A stretch of DNA of 64,000 bases from Hyphomicrobiales bacterium. GTDB lineage: Bacteria > Pseudomonadota > Alphaproteobacteria > Rhizobiales > Xanthobacteraceae. The position numbers and the translations under genes were made by a program. The stretch spans positions 124,001-188,000 of the forward strand of contig JACPOA010000016.1 in NCBI GenBank assembly GCA_016185205.1, read 5' to 3'. This document shows, piece by piece, positions 25,518 to 35,422 of this stretch (its first letter is position 1; each line of letters starts with the position of its first letter). The notes under the pieces were generated by a model. That model was given only the letters and a program-made list of their open reading frames with translations, was not told the origin of the DNA and searched no databases.

Positions 25518-26957
25518 TTGATCCCCATCACCGTCTTCACCGGCAAACGGGTCGCGGTCTTCGGGCTAGGCAATTCCGGCCTGCTGTCGGCGCGCGCGCT
25601 GAAAGCAGGCGGCGCCGAGGTCGTCTGTTTCGACGACGAACCCAAGAAGGTCGCGGAGGCACAAGCCGAAGGCCTCACGACGCAGGACCTGCGCGAACTC
25701 GACTGGTCAAAGATCGCCGCTCTGGTGCTGACGCCCGGCGTGCCGCTGACGCATCCGACGCCGCACTGGTCGGCGGCGCTCGCCAATAAGGCCGGCGTGG
25801 AAATTATCGGTGACATCGAGTTGTTCTGCCGCGAACGAGCCAAGTCGGGCGCGCAATGTCCGCTCGTCGCCATCACCGGCACCAACGGCAAATCGACCAC
25901 CACGGCGCTCACCGCGCATCTCATCAACAGCGCCGGCCGCGACGCGCAGATGGGCGGCAATATCGGCGTTCCGGCGCTGGCGCTGGAGCCGTTCGCAGCC
26001 GGGCGAATTTATGTGCTCGAACTGTCGTCGTTCCAGATCGATCTGGCGCTCTCGCTGAAACCGACGGTCGGCATTCTGCTCAACGTCACGCAAGACCATC
26101 TCGACCGCCACGGCAGCATGGAGAACTATGCCGCCATCAAGACGCTGCTGGTGGCGAGCGTGGAGCCCGGCGGCAGCGCGGTGATCGGCGTCGACGACCG
26201 CTACACCCGCGCCGCCGCCGAGCGCATCGAGCGCGCCGGCAAGACCGTGGTGCGCGTGTCGGTGCTGGCGCCGCTGCGCGACGGCTATTACGCGGAGGGC
26301 AGCCGCATCATGCGTAGCGCCGCCGGCAAGGCGCATCCGGTGGCGCAGCTCGCCGGCATCGGTTCGCTGCGCGGCGTACACAATGCGCAGAATGCGGCGA
26401 GCGCACTCGCCGCCTGCGTCGCGCTCGGCCTCGATCTGCCGGCGATCCAGCAAGGCCTGGTCTCGTTCCCCGGCCTGGCGCATCGCATGCAGCAGATCGG
26501 GCACAAGCCAACCAATTTGGGCAACATCCTGTTCGTCAACGACTCGAAGGCGACCAATGCCGACAGCGCCGCCAAGGCGCTGGCGAGCTTCGGCGATATT
26601 TTCTGGATCGCCGGCGGCAAGCCGAAGACCGGCGGCATTACGAGTCTCGCCGAGTTCTTCCCGCGCATCCGCAAGGCCTACCTGATCGGCGAGGCGGCGC
26701 CGGATTTCGCCCAGACGCTCGAGGGCAAGGTGCCTTACGAGATCACGCAAGTGCTGCCGGCGGCGGTCGCCGCGGCCACGCGCGACGCCGAGGCCGCAGG
26801 CCTCAAGGAGCCGGTGGTGCTGCTGTCGCCGGCCTGCGCCTCCTACGACCAGTACCCGAATTTCGAAGTGCGCGGAAAGGCGTTCAGCGACCTGGTGCTG
26901 GCGCTGCCGGGGGTCACGAGCGCGACCCGACCCGCTTTCGCGGGCAATGACGGCTAA
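25518..26957 (+). CDS. murD: UDP-MurNAc-L-alanine:D-glutamate ligase
   Basis: A 479-residue Mur ligase that adds D-glutamate to UDP-MurNAc-L-Ala. The N-terminal Rossmann part has [17 protein letters not shown], the P-loop is [15 protein letters not shown] (about residue 117), the central domain has [14 protein letters not shown], and the C-terminal end has [22 protein letters not shown], the MurD signature. The start is TTG 25518, three bases after mraY. The last dozen residues (about [13 protein letters not shown]) are encoded by a dispersed repeat half (CCCGCTTTCGCGGGCAATGACGG), so the natural C-terminus has been replaced or extended. Confidence 0.95.
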   Translation: MIPITVFTGKRVAVFGLGNSGLLSARALKAGGAEVVCFDDEPKKVAEAQAEGLTTQDLRELDWSKIAALVLTPGVPLTHPTPHWSAALANKAGVEIIGDIELFCRERAKSGAQCPLVAITGTNGKSTTTALTAHLINSAGRDAQMGGNIGVPALALEPFAAGRIYVLELSSFQIDLALSLKPTVGILLNVTQDHLDRHGSMENYAAIKTLLVASVEPGGSAVIGVDDRYTRAAAERIERAGKTVVRVSVLAPLRDGYYAEGSRIMRSAAGKAHPVAQLAGIGSLRGVHNAQNAASALAACVALGLDLPAIQQGLVSFPGLAHRMQQIGHKPTNLGNILFVNDSKATNADSAAKALASFGDIFWIAGGKPKTGGITSLAEFFPRIRKAYLIGEAAPDFAQTLEGKVPYEITQVLPAAVAAATRDAEAAGLKEPVVLLSPACASYDQYPNFEVRGKAFSDLVLALPGVTSATRPAFAGNDG

Positions 26958-27009
26958 AATTAATGCTTCGTAAACCCTGCCGCGTCAGCTTGAGCGCCGG
27001 GAACGGGAC

Positions 27010-28152
27010 ATGGTTTCGCGCGCGCAACGCACGCCTATCGGCGAATGGTGGTGGACGGTCGACCGGCTGATGCTCGCCGCCATCGGCGCGTTGATGCTGG
27101 CCGGCGTCGTGCTCTCGCTCGCCGCCAGTCCGCCGGTGGCCGGAAGACTCGGGCTGGAGCCGTTCTATTTCGTCAACCGCCACATCCTGTTTTTGATCCC
27201 GACCATCGCCATCCTGCTGGCGGTGTCGTTCCTCAATCCGCGCCAGATCCGCCGCCTGGCGGTGGTGGTGTTCGCGCTCAGCCTAATCATGGTGGCGGCG
27301 ACCCCCGTCTTCGGCGTCGAGATCAAGGGCGCGCGGCGCTGGTTGGTGCTGCTCGGCGTCAACGTCCAGCCGTCGGAATTCCTCAAGCCGGCTTTCGTCA
27401 TCCTGGTGGCCTGGCTGTTCGGCGAATCGGCCAAGCGCCCGGATATGCCGGCGAACGCCATCTCGCTGGCGCTGCTACTGGCGGTGATCGCGCTCCTGGT
27501 AGTGCAACCCGATTTCGGCCAGACCATGCTGATCGTGCTGGTGTGGAGCGCGCTGTTCTTCATGGCCGGCATGCGGCTGATCTGGGTGTTCGGGCTGGCC
27601 GGCGTCGCCGGCATCGGCCTGCTGATCGCCTATTCGACGGTGCCGCATGTGGCGCGCCGCATCCAGCGCTTCCTCGATCCGGGCTCGGGCGACACCTTCA
27701 ATATCGACATCGCGACCGAAAGCTTCATGCGCGGCGGCTGGTTCGGCAAAGGCCCGGGCGAGGGCACGGTCAAGCGGCTGCTGCCGGAGAGCCACACCGA
27801 CTTCGTGTTCGCGGTGGCGGCCGAGGAATTCGGCATTGCACTCTGTCTGGCGCTGGTCGCGCTGTTTTCCTTCATCGTGATCCGCGCGCTGATCCGCGCC
27901 ATGCGCAACGACGATCCGTTTACGCGCTTTGCCGCCGCCGGCCTTACCATGCTGTTCGCCACCCAGTCGGCGATCAACATGGCGGTCAATCTGCATTTGA
28001 TGCCGGCCAAGGGCATGACGCTGCCGTTCATCTCCTATGGCGGCTCCTCGATGCTGTCGCTCGCTTACGCCATGGGCATGCTGCTGGCCTTGACGCGCGA
28101 ACAGCCGCGCGCGGCCATGCTGGCGCCGGAGTTGGCGCCGAATCTTTCTTGA
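27010..28152 (+). CDS. ftsW: Septal peptidoglycan polymerase FtsW
   Basis: A 380-residue SEDS-family protein with about ten membrane helices that polymerises lipid II at the septum with FtsI. Recognisable are KGARRWLVL with the QPSEFLKP segment, the DFGQTMLIVLVW segment with the catalytic Asp region, ESFMRGGWFGKGPGEGTVK and PESHTDFVFAVAAEEFG, and LPFISYGGSSMLS near the C-terminus. The separation from murD is 52 bp. A repeat element follows between it and murG. Confidence 0.95.
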   Translation: MVSRAQRTPIGEWWWTVDRLMLAAIGALMLAGVVLSLAASPPVAGRLGLEPFYFVNRHILFLIPTIAILLAVSFLNPRQIRRLAVVVFALSLIMVAATPVFGVEIKGARRWLVLLGVNVQPSEFLKPAFVILVAWLFGESAKRPDMPANAISLALLLAVIALLVVQPDFGQTMLIVLVWSALFFMAGMRLIWVFGLAGVAGIGLLIAYSTVPHVARRIQRFLDPGSGDTFNIDIATESFMRGGWFGKGPGEGTVKRLLPESHTDFVFAVAAEEFGIALCLALVALFSFIVIRALIRAMRNDDPFTRFAAAGLTMLFATQSAINMAVNLHLMPAKGMTLPFISYGGSSMLSLAYAMGMLLALTREQPRAAMLAPELAPNLS

Positions 28153-28153
28153 T

Positions 28154-28252
28154 CCCTCCCCCTGAAAGGGGGAGGGCGGCCCGCCCAACGGGTCCGGCCG
28201 AAGGCCGGCCCGATGGTAAACTTCGCGCAGCGAAGGCGGGCGGGTGGGGGTC
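28154..28252. repeat. Composite family A repeat between ftsW and murG
   Basis: A core CCCTCCCCC-TGAAA-GGGGGAGGG hairpin (28154-28177) is followed by a 61-bp unit, 28180-28240, beginning CCCGCCCAACGGGTCCGGCC and containing GGCCGAAGGCCGGCC, then GGGTGGGGGTC. The 61-bp unit recurs at 35900-35960 with two differences. It fills nearly all of the 110-bp gap. Confidence 0.85.
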
Positions 28253-28262
28253 CTGCTAAACT

Positions 28263-29354
28263 ATGGCAATGAGCACTGGCCCCATCCTCCTCGCCGCCGG
28301 CGGTACCGCTGGCCACCTGTTTCCGGCCGAGGCGCTGGCCCTTGTGCTGGCCAAGCGCGGGCTCACCGTCGATCTCGCCACCGATCACCGCGCCGCGCAT
28401 TTCGAGTTTCCCGCGCGCGCCGTGCATCTCATTCCGAGCGCGACGCTGCGGGCGCGCCACCCGCTCGCGCTGGCGCGCACGACTGCGCTGCTGGCGCTCG
28501 GCACCGCCAAGGCCTGGGCGCTGATCGGCCGCATCGACCCTAAGATCGTGGTCGGCTTCGGCGGCTACCCGACCGTGCCGCCGCTGTGGGCGGCGAGCCT
28601 GCGCGGCGTGCCGACCGTGCTGCATGAGCAGAACGGCGTCATGGGTCGCGCCAACCGCCTGCTGGCGCCGCGCGTGACCGCGATCGCCACCAGTTTCCAC
28701 ACGCTGGCGAACCTCGACGCGCGCCTGCAAGGCAAGATCAGCTTCACCGGCAATCCGGTGCGCCCGCAGGTGATCGAAGCGGCGCGCGCGCCTTATGCCG
28801 CGCCCGATGCCAAGCTGCGCCTGCTGGTGTTCGGCGGCAGCCAGGGCGCGCGCGTGATGGCCGAGATCGTGCCGAAAGCGATCGAGCGCATGGCGCCCGA
28901 TCTGCGCGCGCGTCTCATGCTCGTGCAGCAGGCGCGCGGCGAAGACCTCGAAACGGTGCGCGCGGCTTACGGCAAGCTCGGCGTCGCAGCGGAGGCCGCT
29001 GCGTTTTTCGCCGACCTGCCGGCGCGCCTGGCGGCGGCGCATCTGGTGATCGCGCGCTCCGGCGCCTCCACCGTGGCCGAACTCGCGGCCATCGGCCGGC
29101 CGGCCATCCTGGTGCCGCTGCCGCATGCGCTGGATCAGGACCAGTTCGTCAATGCCGGCGTGCTGGCCGAAGCGGGCGGGGCGATCCGCATCGAGCAGAG
29201 CGACTTCACGCCGGAACGGCTGGCTTCGGAGATCGCCCGGCTCGCCGCCGATCCGGCGGGGCTCACGTGCATGGCGGCCGGCGCCAAATCGGCCGGCACC
29301 CTCGACGCCGCCGAGCGGCTGGCGGATTTGGTGATGAAGGTGGCGGGAATTTGA
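28263..29354 (+). CDS. murG: Lipid II synthase (UDP-GlcNAc transferase MurG)
   Basis: A 363-residue membrane-associated GT-B glycosyltransferase that adds GlcNAc to lipid I. The N-terminal glycine-rich loop is LLAAGGTAGHLFPAEAL, the VGFGGYPTVPPLWAA loop follows, the second Rossmann domain begins LLVFGGSQGARVM, and the UDP-binding stretch includes VIARSGASTVAEL and PLPHALDQDQFVNA. Length is normal. Directly after its stop a toxin-antitoxin island starts, and a second version of its last 16 codons lies 2.6 kb downstream at 31968-32018. Confidence 0.96.
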   Translation: MAMSTGPILLAAGGTAGHLFPAEALALVLAKRGLTVDLATDHRAAHFEFPARAVHLIPSATLRARHPLALARTTALLALGTAKAWALIGRIDPKIVVGFGGYPTVPPLWAASLRGVPTVLHEQNGVMGRANRLLAPRVTAIATSFHTLANLDARLQGKISFTGNPVRPQVIEAARAPYAAPDAKLRLLVFGGSQGARVMAEIVPKAIERMAPDLRARLMLVQQARGEDLETVRAAYGKLGVAAEAAAFFADLPARLAAAHLVIARSGASTVAELAAIGRPAILVPLPHALDQDQFVNAGVLAEAGGAIRIEQSDFTPERLASEIARLAADPAGLTCMAAGAKSAGTLDAAERLADLVMKVAGI

Positions 29355-29485
29355 AGTCCACCCCACTTCGCAATTCAGGCCGCGTTCACATGACATTCGT
29401 TGACCCGAAAGACGGGAGCCCATGCGATCTCTAAGTCTTTGAAATGTTGTAATATATTGATATTATAGTATTTTTAGTTGCCTGA

Positions 29486-29523
29486 TGTCGGGTCTTTGCA
29501 TATATATTTGTCGGGTTTTTGCA
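29486..29523. promoter_or_regulatory. Two direct repeats upstream of the AbiEi-like gene, probable operator
   Basis: TGTCGGGTCTTTGCA (29486-29500) and TGTCGGGTTTTTGCA (29509-29523) differ at one base and are 23 bp apart, so on nearly the same face of the helix. They lie 13 bp before the start codon, next to an AT-rich stretch at 29443-29480 that could hold the promoter. AbiEi antitoxins repress their own operon, which fits. Confidence 0.5.
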
Positions 29524-29535
29524 AGGAAGTGCGCT

Positions 29536-29952
29536 ATGCCTCGCCGAAAGACACTGCGCTACAAGATTGAAGAGCGGATCGCTCGTAAGATGGGCGATGA
29601 CGTGTTCCTCACGCGCGAATTCGCCAATCTCGGCGGTGAGGATCAGGTACTGCGGGCGTTGCGCGGCCTGGTACGGGACGGCCGCCTGGTACGGCTCGGC
29701 TATGGCGTCTACGGCCGCGCCGTCGTCTCGCGTCTCTCCGGCCAGCCAATGCTCATTAGCTCCAATGGCTTCATCGGCGCGGTCCGTCAGGCATTGGACA
29801 AGCTCGGCGTTCAATGGGAGCCGACGGAATCCGAGAAAGCCTATAACGAAAGGCGATCGACACAAATACCAGTCAACCCCGTGGTTCGAGTGAAGGGGCG
29901 CTTCCGGCGTCACCTCCGCTACGGGAATTCGGAGCTTGTCCTTGAGCGATAG
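29536..29952 (+). CDS. AbiEi-type antitoxin, DUF6088-like
   Basis: A 138-residue protein with an N-terminal winged-helix (FLTREFANLGGEDQVLRALRGLVRDGRLVRLGYGVYGR). This is the antitoxin of type IV AbiE systems, which represses the operon and counteracts the nucleotidyltransferase toxin. ATG 29536 follows AAGGAAGTGCGCT; a longer in-frame start at 29485 would read through the direct repeats. It overlaps the toxin gene by 17 bp. The AT-rich upstream region differs sharply from the GC-rich neighbours, a sign of transfer. Confidence 0.75.
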   Translation: MPRRKTLRYKIEERIARKMGDDVFLTREFANLGGEDQVLRALRGLVRDGRLVRLGYGVYGRAVVSRLSGQPMLISSNGFIGAVRQALDKLGVQWEPTESEKAYNERRSTQIPVNPVVRVKGRFRRHLRYGNSELVLER

Positions 29953-30835
29953 GCCTTCCCTGGAGGAGCTGCTCGAAATCCAGCAGCATTTCGACCTTCC
30001 GAGTTCTGCGCTCGTCGAGAAGGATTGGTACGTCGTTAAGGCTCTCGCCGCCATCGCCGGTGCGAACACTGCTCCCCTCCGCTTGGTGTTTGGCGGCGGG
30101 ACAGCACTCAGTCGCGCGCATGGCCTCATACGACGCATGTCGGAAGATATTGATCTCAAAATCGTCTCTACAAACAAGTCATCACGCGCTGCGCTTGGTG
30201 ACTTGCGCGGTATTGTCACCAACGCACTGCTCGGTGCCGGATTCGCGTTCGACCCGACGAATCCTGAGCACCGGCAGTCCATGTATAAAAACAGCTTCAC
30301 GCGCTACCGGCTTCCTTATGCACCGATCGCGGAAGGGAAGGGCGTATTGCGGCCAGAGATTCAAATTGAAACTTCCGTCTGGCCGCTGCGGAGGCCATCA
30401 ACTGACCGGCCTGTACGCTCCTTCATCGCAGAAGGGTTCGATCGCCCGGCCGAAGTCGCGAGCATCGCCTGCGCTTCCATCCCGGAAAGTGCGGCGGAGA
30501 AATTGGTCGCCTTGACGCGCCGCGCCGGCGCGGAGCTTGCAGGCTTCCGCGAGGAGCGCGATCCCACCTTGGTGCGTCACATTTACGACCTGCACGTTAT
30601 TCGCGAGCAGTATGACGCAGCCGACGTTGCGGGCTTGGCGCGTGAAGTCATGCTTGAAGATGCGCGGACCCGCGGGCGGGATTTTCCAGCGTACGAGGCC
30701 GATCCACTTGCCGAAACGCTAAAGGCGATCGATGCCATCGCCGCTGACGAAGACTTTGCGAAGAACTATGCTATCTTCCGCCGTGATATGGTGTACGGCG
30801 AGGGACCGGATTTTGAGACCGCGATGGAACGCTGA
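29936..30835 (+). CDS. AbiEii-type nucleotidyltransferase toxin
   Basis: A 299-residue nucleotidyltransferase of the AbiEii/AbiGii family. The active site is visible as VFGGGTALSRAHGLI (GG/S motif) followed by RMSEDIDLKI (D-x-D). AbiEii relatives transfer nucleotides to tRNA 3' ends and block translation. The start is TTG 29936 or TTG 29942, within the end of the antitoxin gene, showing tight coupling. Such systems act in phage defence or stability of mobile DNA. Confidence 0.85.
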   Translation: MSLSDRPSLEELLEIQQHFDLPSSALVEKDWYVVKALAAIAGANTAPLRLVFGGGTALSRAHGLIRRMSEDIDLKIVSTNKSSRAALGDLRGIVTNALLGAGFAFDPTNPEHRQSMYKNSFTRYRLPYAPIAEGKGVLRPEIQIETSVWPLRRPSTDRPVRSFIAEGFDRPAEVASIACASIPESAAEKLVALTRRAGAELAGFREERDPTLVRHIYDLHVIREQYDAADVAGLAREVMLEDARTRGRDFPAYEADPLAETLKAIDAIAADEDFAKNYAIFRRDMVYGEGPDFETAMER

Positions 30836-30932
30836 AGAGCCTCGCGCAGCACCTTAAAAAGCCGCCTGCTTGAATTCGGATGTTAATGCGCACCGCACCC
30901 TTCACTCGCCCCACTATCATCGCCGCAGCGCC

Positions 30933-31262
30933 ATGAAACCGCCGCGCGACAATAACGCCAAACGCGATCCGAAGCGCTGTCCGACGCATCCCGGCGAATT
31001 GTTGAGCGAGGTGATTCCGGCGACCGGCAAGAGCAAGACCGAAATCGCCGCGCTGCTTGGCATTTCTCGCCAGCATCTTTACGGCATCCTGGCGCAGCGC
31101 AAGCCGGTGTCCGCGGCCGTCGCGGTCCGGCTCGGCAAGCTGTTCGGCGACGGGGTGGGAGTCTGGGTGCGGATGCAGGGCGCCTACGATACCTGGCACG
31201 CCGAGCGCGAACTCGCCGTCGAAATCAGGAAGATACCCAGGCTGAAGGCGGCTGCCGCGTGA
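30933..31262 (+). CDS. HigA-like XRE-family antitoxin, orphan
   Basis: A 109-residue protein of the HigA/VapI family: CPTHPGELLSEVIPATGKSKTEIA, then the helix-turn-helix ALLGISRQHLYGILAQRKPVSAAVAVRLGKLFGDG. No HigB-type RNase gene adjoins: the 97 bp upstream encode nothing and the next genes are on the other strand. It is thus an orphan regulator or the rest of a pair. ATG 30933 is taken because the family starts near MKPPRD; the longer frame adds 21 unlikely residues. Confidence 0.75.
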   Translation: MKPPRDNNAKRDPKRCPTHPGELLSEVIPATGKSKTEIAALLGISRQHLYGILAQRKPVSAAVAVRLGKLFGDGVGVWVRMQGAYDTWHAERELAVEIRKIPRLKAAAA

Positions 31263-31286
31263 ATGAGGTAAGTAGCCGGCGACACG

Positions 31287-31517
31287 TCACTTCCTGAAGC
31301 GCTTCTTGGGCAGGCCAGATTGCCGGATCATGCTTTGTAGCGTTCCAATCGGTATCTCGGAATTTGGATTATGCGGGCTCCAGTTGACGAATCTTACCTC
31401 GCCATCGACGATCCCGCGGTAGCGGCGATGACTTGTGGCGTCGTGACGGATTTCAACGAATCCATGCGCCAAAATAATTTCCAGAAATTCAAGATATGTG
31501 CATTTCAGGCGGGGCAA
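31287..31517 (-). CDS. HicA-like toxin
   Basis: A 76-residue basic protein with the HicA double-stranded RNA-binding-like fold. The catalytic His is expected in DATSHRRYRG, preceded by ILAHGFVEIR and followed by IPIGTLQSMIRQSGLP. HicA toxins cut mRNA. It is the second gene of the pair on the minus strand and overlaps the HicB gene by 13 bp. Slightly larger than the shortest HicA proteins. Confidence 0.8.
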   Translation of the reverse strand: MPRLKCTYLEFLEIILAHGFVEIRHDATSHRRYRGIVDGEVRFVNWSPHNPNSEIPIGTLQSMIRQSGLPKKRFRK

Positions 31518-31825
31518 GACACTGGAAACCCGACGGCGTCGGTCCGGTCGCGCCTGTTGCGTACGGCCTCAAGGAAAAACCGCCAGCCCCACATCAGCCG
31601 GACCGACAAGGGCGCGCGCCGGTTCAAGAGTCGAGAGCGGTGCGGCTCCGCTTCTTTCTTGGCGTCCTCAACATAAGTGACGACGGCATGTTGCAGCGTG
31701 CTCTTGACCTCGTCGAAAGTCTTGCCGTGGACCGCGATGTCAAGATCGAGGGAAAAAGCCTCCCATCCCTCCGAGCCCAGAGGATGCGCGACGCAAAGAA
31801 ACTGATGCTGCGTTTCTTTCTGCAT
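31505..31825 (-). CDS. HicB-like antitoxin
   Basis: A 106-residue protein with the degenerate RNase H-like HicB fold: LGSEGWEAFSLDLDIAVHGKTFDEVKSTLQHAV. This reflects the usual ALDLDI-type strand followed by the helix with the TxxEA-like turn. The tail (about 70-106) is Arg-rich. ATG 31825 is used; the longer frame runs through AT-rich non-coding sequence. Order is antitoxin then toxin, with overlap. It is part of the island inserted after murG. Confidence 0.7.
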   Translation of the reverse strand: MQKETQHQFLCVAHPLGSEGWEAFSLDLDIAVHGKTFDEVKSTLQHAVVTYVEDAKKEAEPHRSRLLNRRAPLSVRLMWGWRFFLEAVRNRRDRTDAVGFPVSCPA

Positions 31826-31958
31826 ACGCCGATCTACGCCCACGATTAGTGAACATTCTGTGCACACAACCCGGCGCCTGGCAACGGCGTTCCCGCCGCC
31901 GCAGTACCGACGACCGGCAATATATAGCCCGAAAAATAGCCGTATTTTCGGCCTTTCC

Positions 31959-32018
31959 GAGGCATCAGCTGCCGCCAAAGCGCTCGCGGATTTGGTCATG
32001 AAAGTGGCGGGAATTTAA
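31959..32018 (+). pseudogene. Second copy of the murG 3' end
   Basis: The plus strand encodes AAAKALADLVMKVAGI-stop, to be compared with DAAERLADLVMKVAGI-stop at the end of murG (29304-29354). Over the last 51 bp, 41 bases are identical, with GTGGCGGGAATTT fully conserved. No other part of murG is present. The two copies bracket the AbiE/HigA/HicAB island, as if it had been inserted at, or had replaced, the gene's 3' end. Confidence 0.7.
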
Positions 32019-32026
32019 CCCTGTCA

Positions 32027-32163
32027 CCGTCATGCCCCGCGAAAGCGGGGCATCCAGTAACCACGGCTTTCAATTTTAGATGCCGTGCCATAAACGATGC
32101 GGCAGTGATTACTGGATCACCCGCTGAAGCCTGCCCTCGCGCAGGCGGGGGCGGGTGATGACA
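32027..32163. repeat. Dispersed repeat upstream of murC
   Basis: The element starts CCGTCATGCCCCGCGAAAGCGGGGCATCC with an internal CCCCGC/GCGGGG hairpin, contains CCAGTAA ... TTACTGG as outer inverted repeat, and ends in GGGTGATGAC. The ends GTCATGCCC and GGGTGATGAC mirror each other. A shorter relative lies at 49905-49975. It fills most of the gap before murC. Confidence 0.7.
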
Positions 32164-32182
32164 GCAGGGGGAACCCAGCCAA

Positions 32183-33579
<1,397 letters not shown>

Positions 33580-33583
<4 letters not shown>

Positions 33584-34494
33584 GCCTCCCCGACATCGTG
33601 CCCGAGCTGAAGGCCCGCCTGCCCGAACTGCGCGGGCGCTTGCTGGCCAACCAGCCGCTCGGCGAGTTCACCTGGTTTCGCGTCGGCGGTCCGGCGCAGG
33701 CGTTCTTCATGCCGGAGGACGAAAACGACCTGGCCTATTTTCTGCGCAACCTGCCGGCCGACCTGCCGGTGACCGCGATCGGCGCCGGCTCCAACCTGAT
33801 CGTGCGCGACGGCGGCGTGCCGGGCGTGACGATCCGGCTCGGCCGCGGTTTTAATGACGTTAAAATCGAAAGTGATTGCGTCACCGCCGGCAGCGCCATG
33901 CTCGACGCCATGGTGTCGCGCGCGGCGCAGAAAGCCGGCATCGCGGGGCTGGCATTCCTCAGCGGCATTCCCGGCACCATCGGCGGCGCGCTGCGCATGA
34001 ACGGCGGCGCCTATGGGGCTGAGACCAAGGACGTGTTGATTGAGGCGCGCGGCGTCGACCGGCAGGGCAATCTGCGTACGTACAGCAATTCGCAAATGAG
34101 ATTTTCCTATCGCCACTGCGGCGTGCCCGAGGATGTCATCTTCACCTCGGCCACTTTCCAGGGCCGCGCCGGCGATCCGGCCGAGATCGCCGCCGAGATG
34201 GCCGCGATCAAATCGAAACGCGAGACGTCGCAGCCGCGCAACAGAACCGGCGGCTCCACCTTCAAGAATCCGCCGGGCATGAGCGCCTGGAAACTGGTGG
34301 ACGAGGCCGGTTGCCGCGGGCTGAAAGTCGGGCAGGCACAGGTCTCCGACCTGCACAGCAATTTCCTCATCAGTCTCGACGGCGCCACCGCCGCCGATAT
34401 CGAAACGCTCGGCGAAACCGTGCGCGCGCGCGTCAAGGAAAAATCCGGTATCGATCTGGAATGGGAAATTAAGAGAATAGGGATTACACGTTAG
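33580..34494 (+). CDS. murB: UDP-N-acetylenolpyruvoylglucosamine reductase
   Basis: A 304-residue FAD enzyme that reduces UDP-GlcNAc-enolpyruvate to UDP-MurNAc with NADPH. FAD-binding parts are [13 protein letters not shown] and [14 protein letters not shown], then [19 protein letters not shown]. The catalytic Arg is in SYRHC, Ser in TGGSTFKNP, and Glu in the C-terminal [13 protein letters not shown] 33580 overlaps murC's stop. ddl begins 5 bp after it. Confidence 0.95.
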
Positions 34495-34498
34495 CGCT

Positions 34499-35419
34499 AT
34501 GAAACACGTCGCAGTCTTGATGGGTGGCTGGTCGGCCGAGCGCGAAGTGAGCTTGCGCTCCGGCAAGGCCTGCGCCGATGCGCTCGAACGCGCGGGCAGC
34601 TATCGCGTCAGCCGCATCGACGTCACGCGCGACATCGCCGCCACGCTCGCCGCACTCAAGCCCGACGTCGCGCTCAACGTGTTGCACGGCCGGCCCGGCG
34701 AGGACGGCACGCTGCAGGGCCTGCTGGAAATCCTTGGGCTCCCCTACACGCATTCCGGCGTGATGGCCTCCGCCGTCGCCATGCAGAAGGACATCGCCAA
34801 GACCGTGCTGAAGGCCGCCAACGTGCCGGTGCCGGGCGGCATGGTGGTCACGCGCCAGGAGGCAGCCAGCGGCCATCTGCTGCCGAAGCCTTACGTGATC
34901 AAGCCGGTGGCGGAAGGCTCCAGCGTCGGCGTGTTCATCGTGCGCGAGGACCACAAGCACCCGCCGCAGGAACTGACGCGCGCCGACTGGACGTTCGGCG
35001 AGCGCGTGCTGGTCGAGCCCTTCATCCCCGGCAAGGAACTGACCTGCGCGGTGATGGGCGAGCAGGCGCTCGGCGTCATCGAGATCGTACCCACCACCAA
35101 ATTCTATGACTACGAATCCAAATACGCGCCCGGCGGCTCCAAGCATCTGCTGCCGGCGCCGGTGTCGCCCGAAATCTACGAGGAATGCCGGCGGCTTTCG
35201 CTGGCGGCGCATCGCGCGCTCGGCTGTCGCGGCGTGTCGCGCACGGATTTCCGCTACGACGACAGCCTGGGCGGAACGAAAGGCCTCGCCTGCCTGGAGG
35301 TCAACACCCAGCCGGGCATGACCGAAACCTCGCTGGTGCCCGAGCTTGCCGCTTATGCCGGCATCGAGTTCGAGGAGCTGGTGCGCTGGATGGTCGAGGA
35401 CGCCTCGCTGGATCGGTGA
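34499..35419 (+). CDS. ddl: D-alanine:D-alanine ligase
   Basis: A 306-residue ATP-grasp ligase that supplies D-Ala-D-Ala to MurF. Marks: VLMGGWSAEREVSLRSG at the start, HGRPGEDGTLQGLLE, the GVMASAVAMQKDIAK segment, KPVAEGSSVGV in the ATP site, and LACLEVNTQPGMTETSLVPE at the metal site near the C-terminus. Complete and of normal length. The dcw order breaks after it for about 3.1 kb before ftsQ. Confidence 0.95.
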   Translation: MKHVAVLMGGWSAEREVSLRSGKACADALERAGSYRVSRIDVTRDIAATLAALKPDVALNVLHGRPGEDGTLQGLLEILGLPYTHSGVMASAVAMQKDIAKTVLKAANVPVPGGMVVTRQEAASGHLLPKPYVIKPVAEGSSVGVFIVREDHKHPPQELTRADWTFGERVLVEPFIPGKELTCAVMGEQALGVIEIVPTTKFYDYESKYAPGGSKHLLPAPVSPEIYEECRRLSLAAHRALGCRGVSRTDFRYDDSLGGTKGLACLEVNTQPGMTETSLVPELAAYAGIEFEELVRWMVEDASLDR

Positions 35420-35422
35420 GGG

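Noticed and set aside
29355-32182. An integrase, att site pair or recombinase that would explain the island
   Set aside because: No such gene is present and only the short murG end duplication was found, so calling it an integrative element would go too far.
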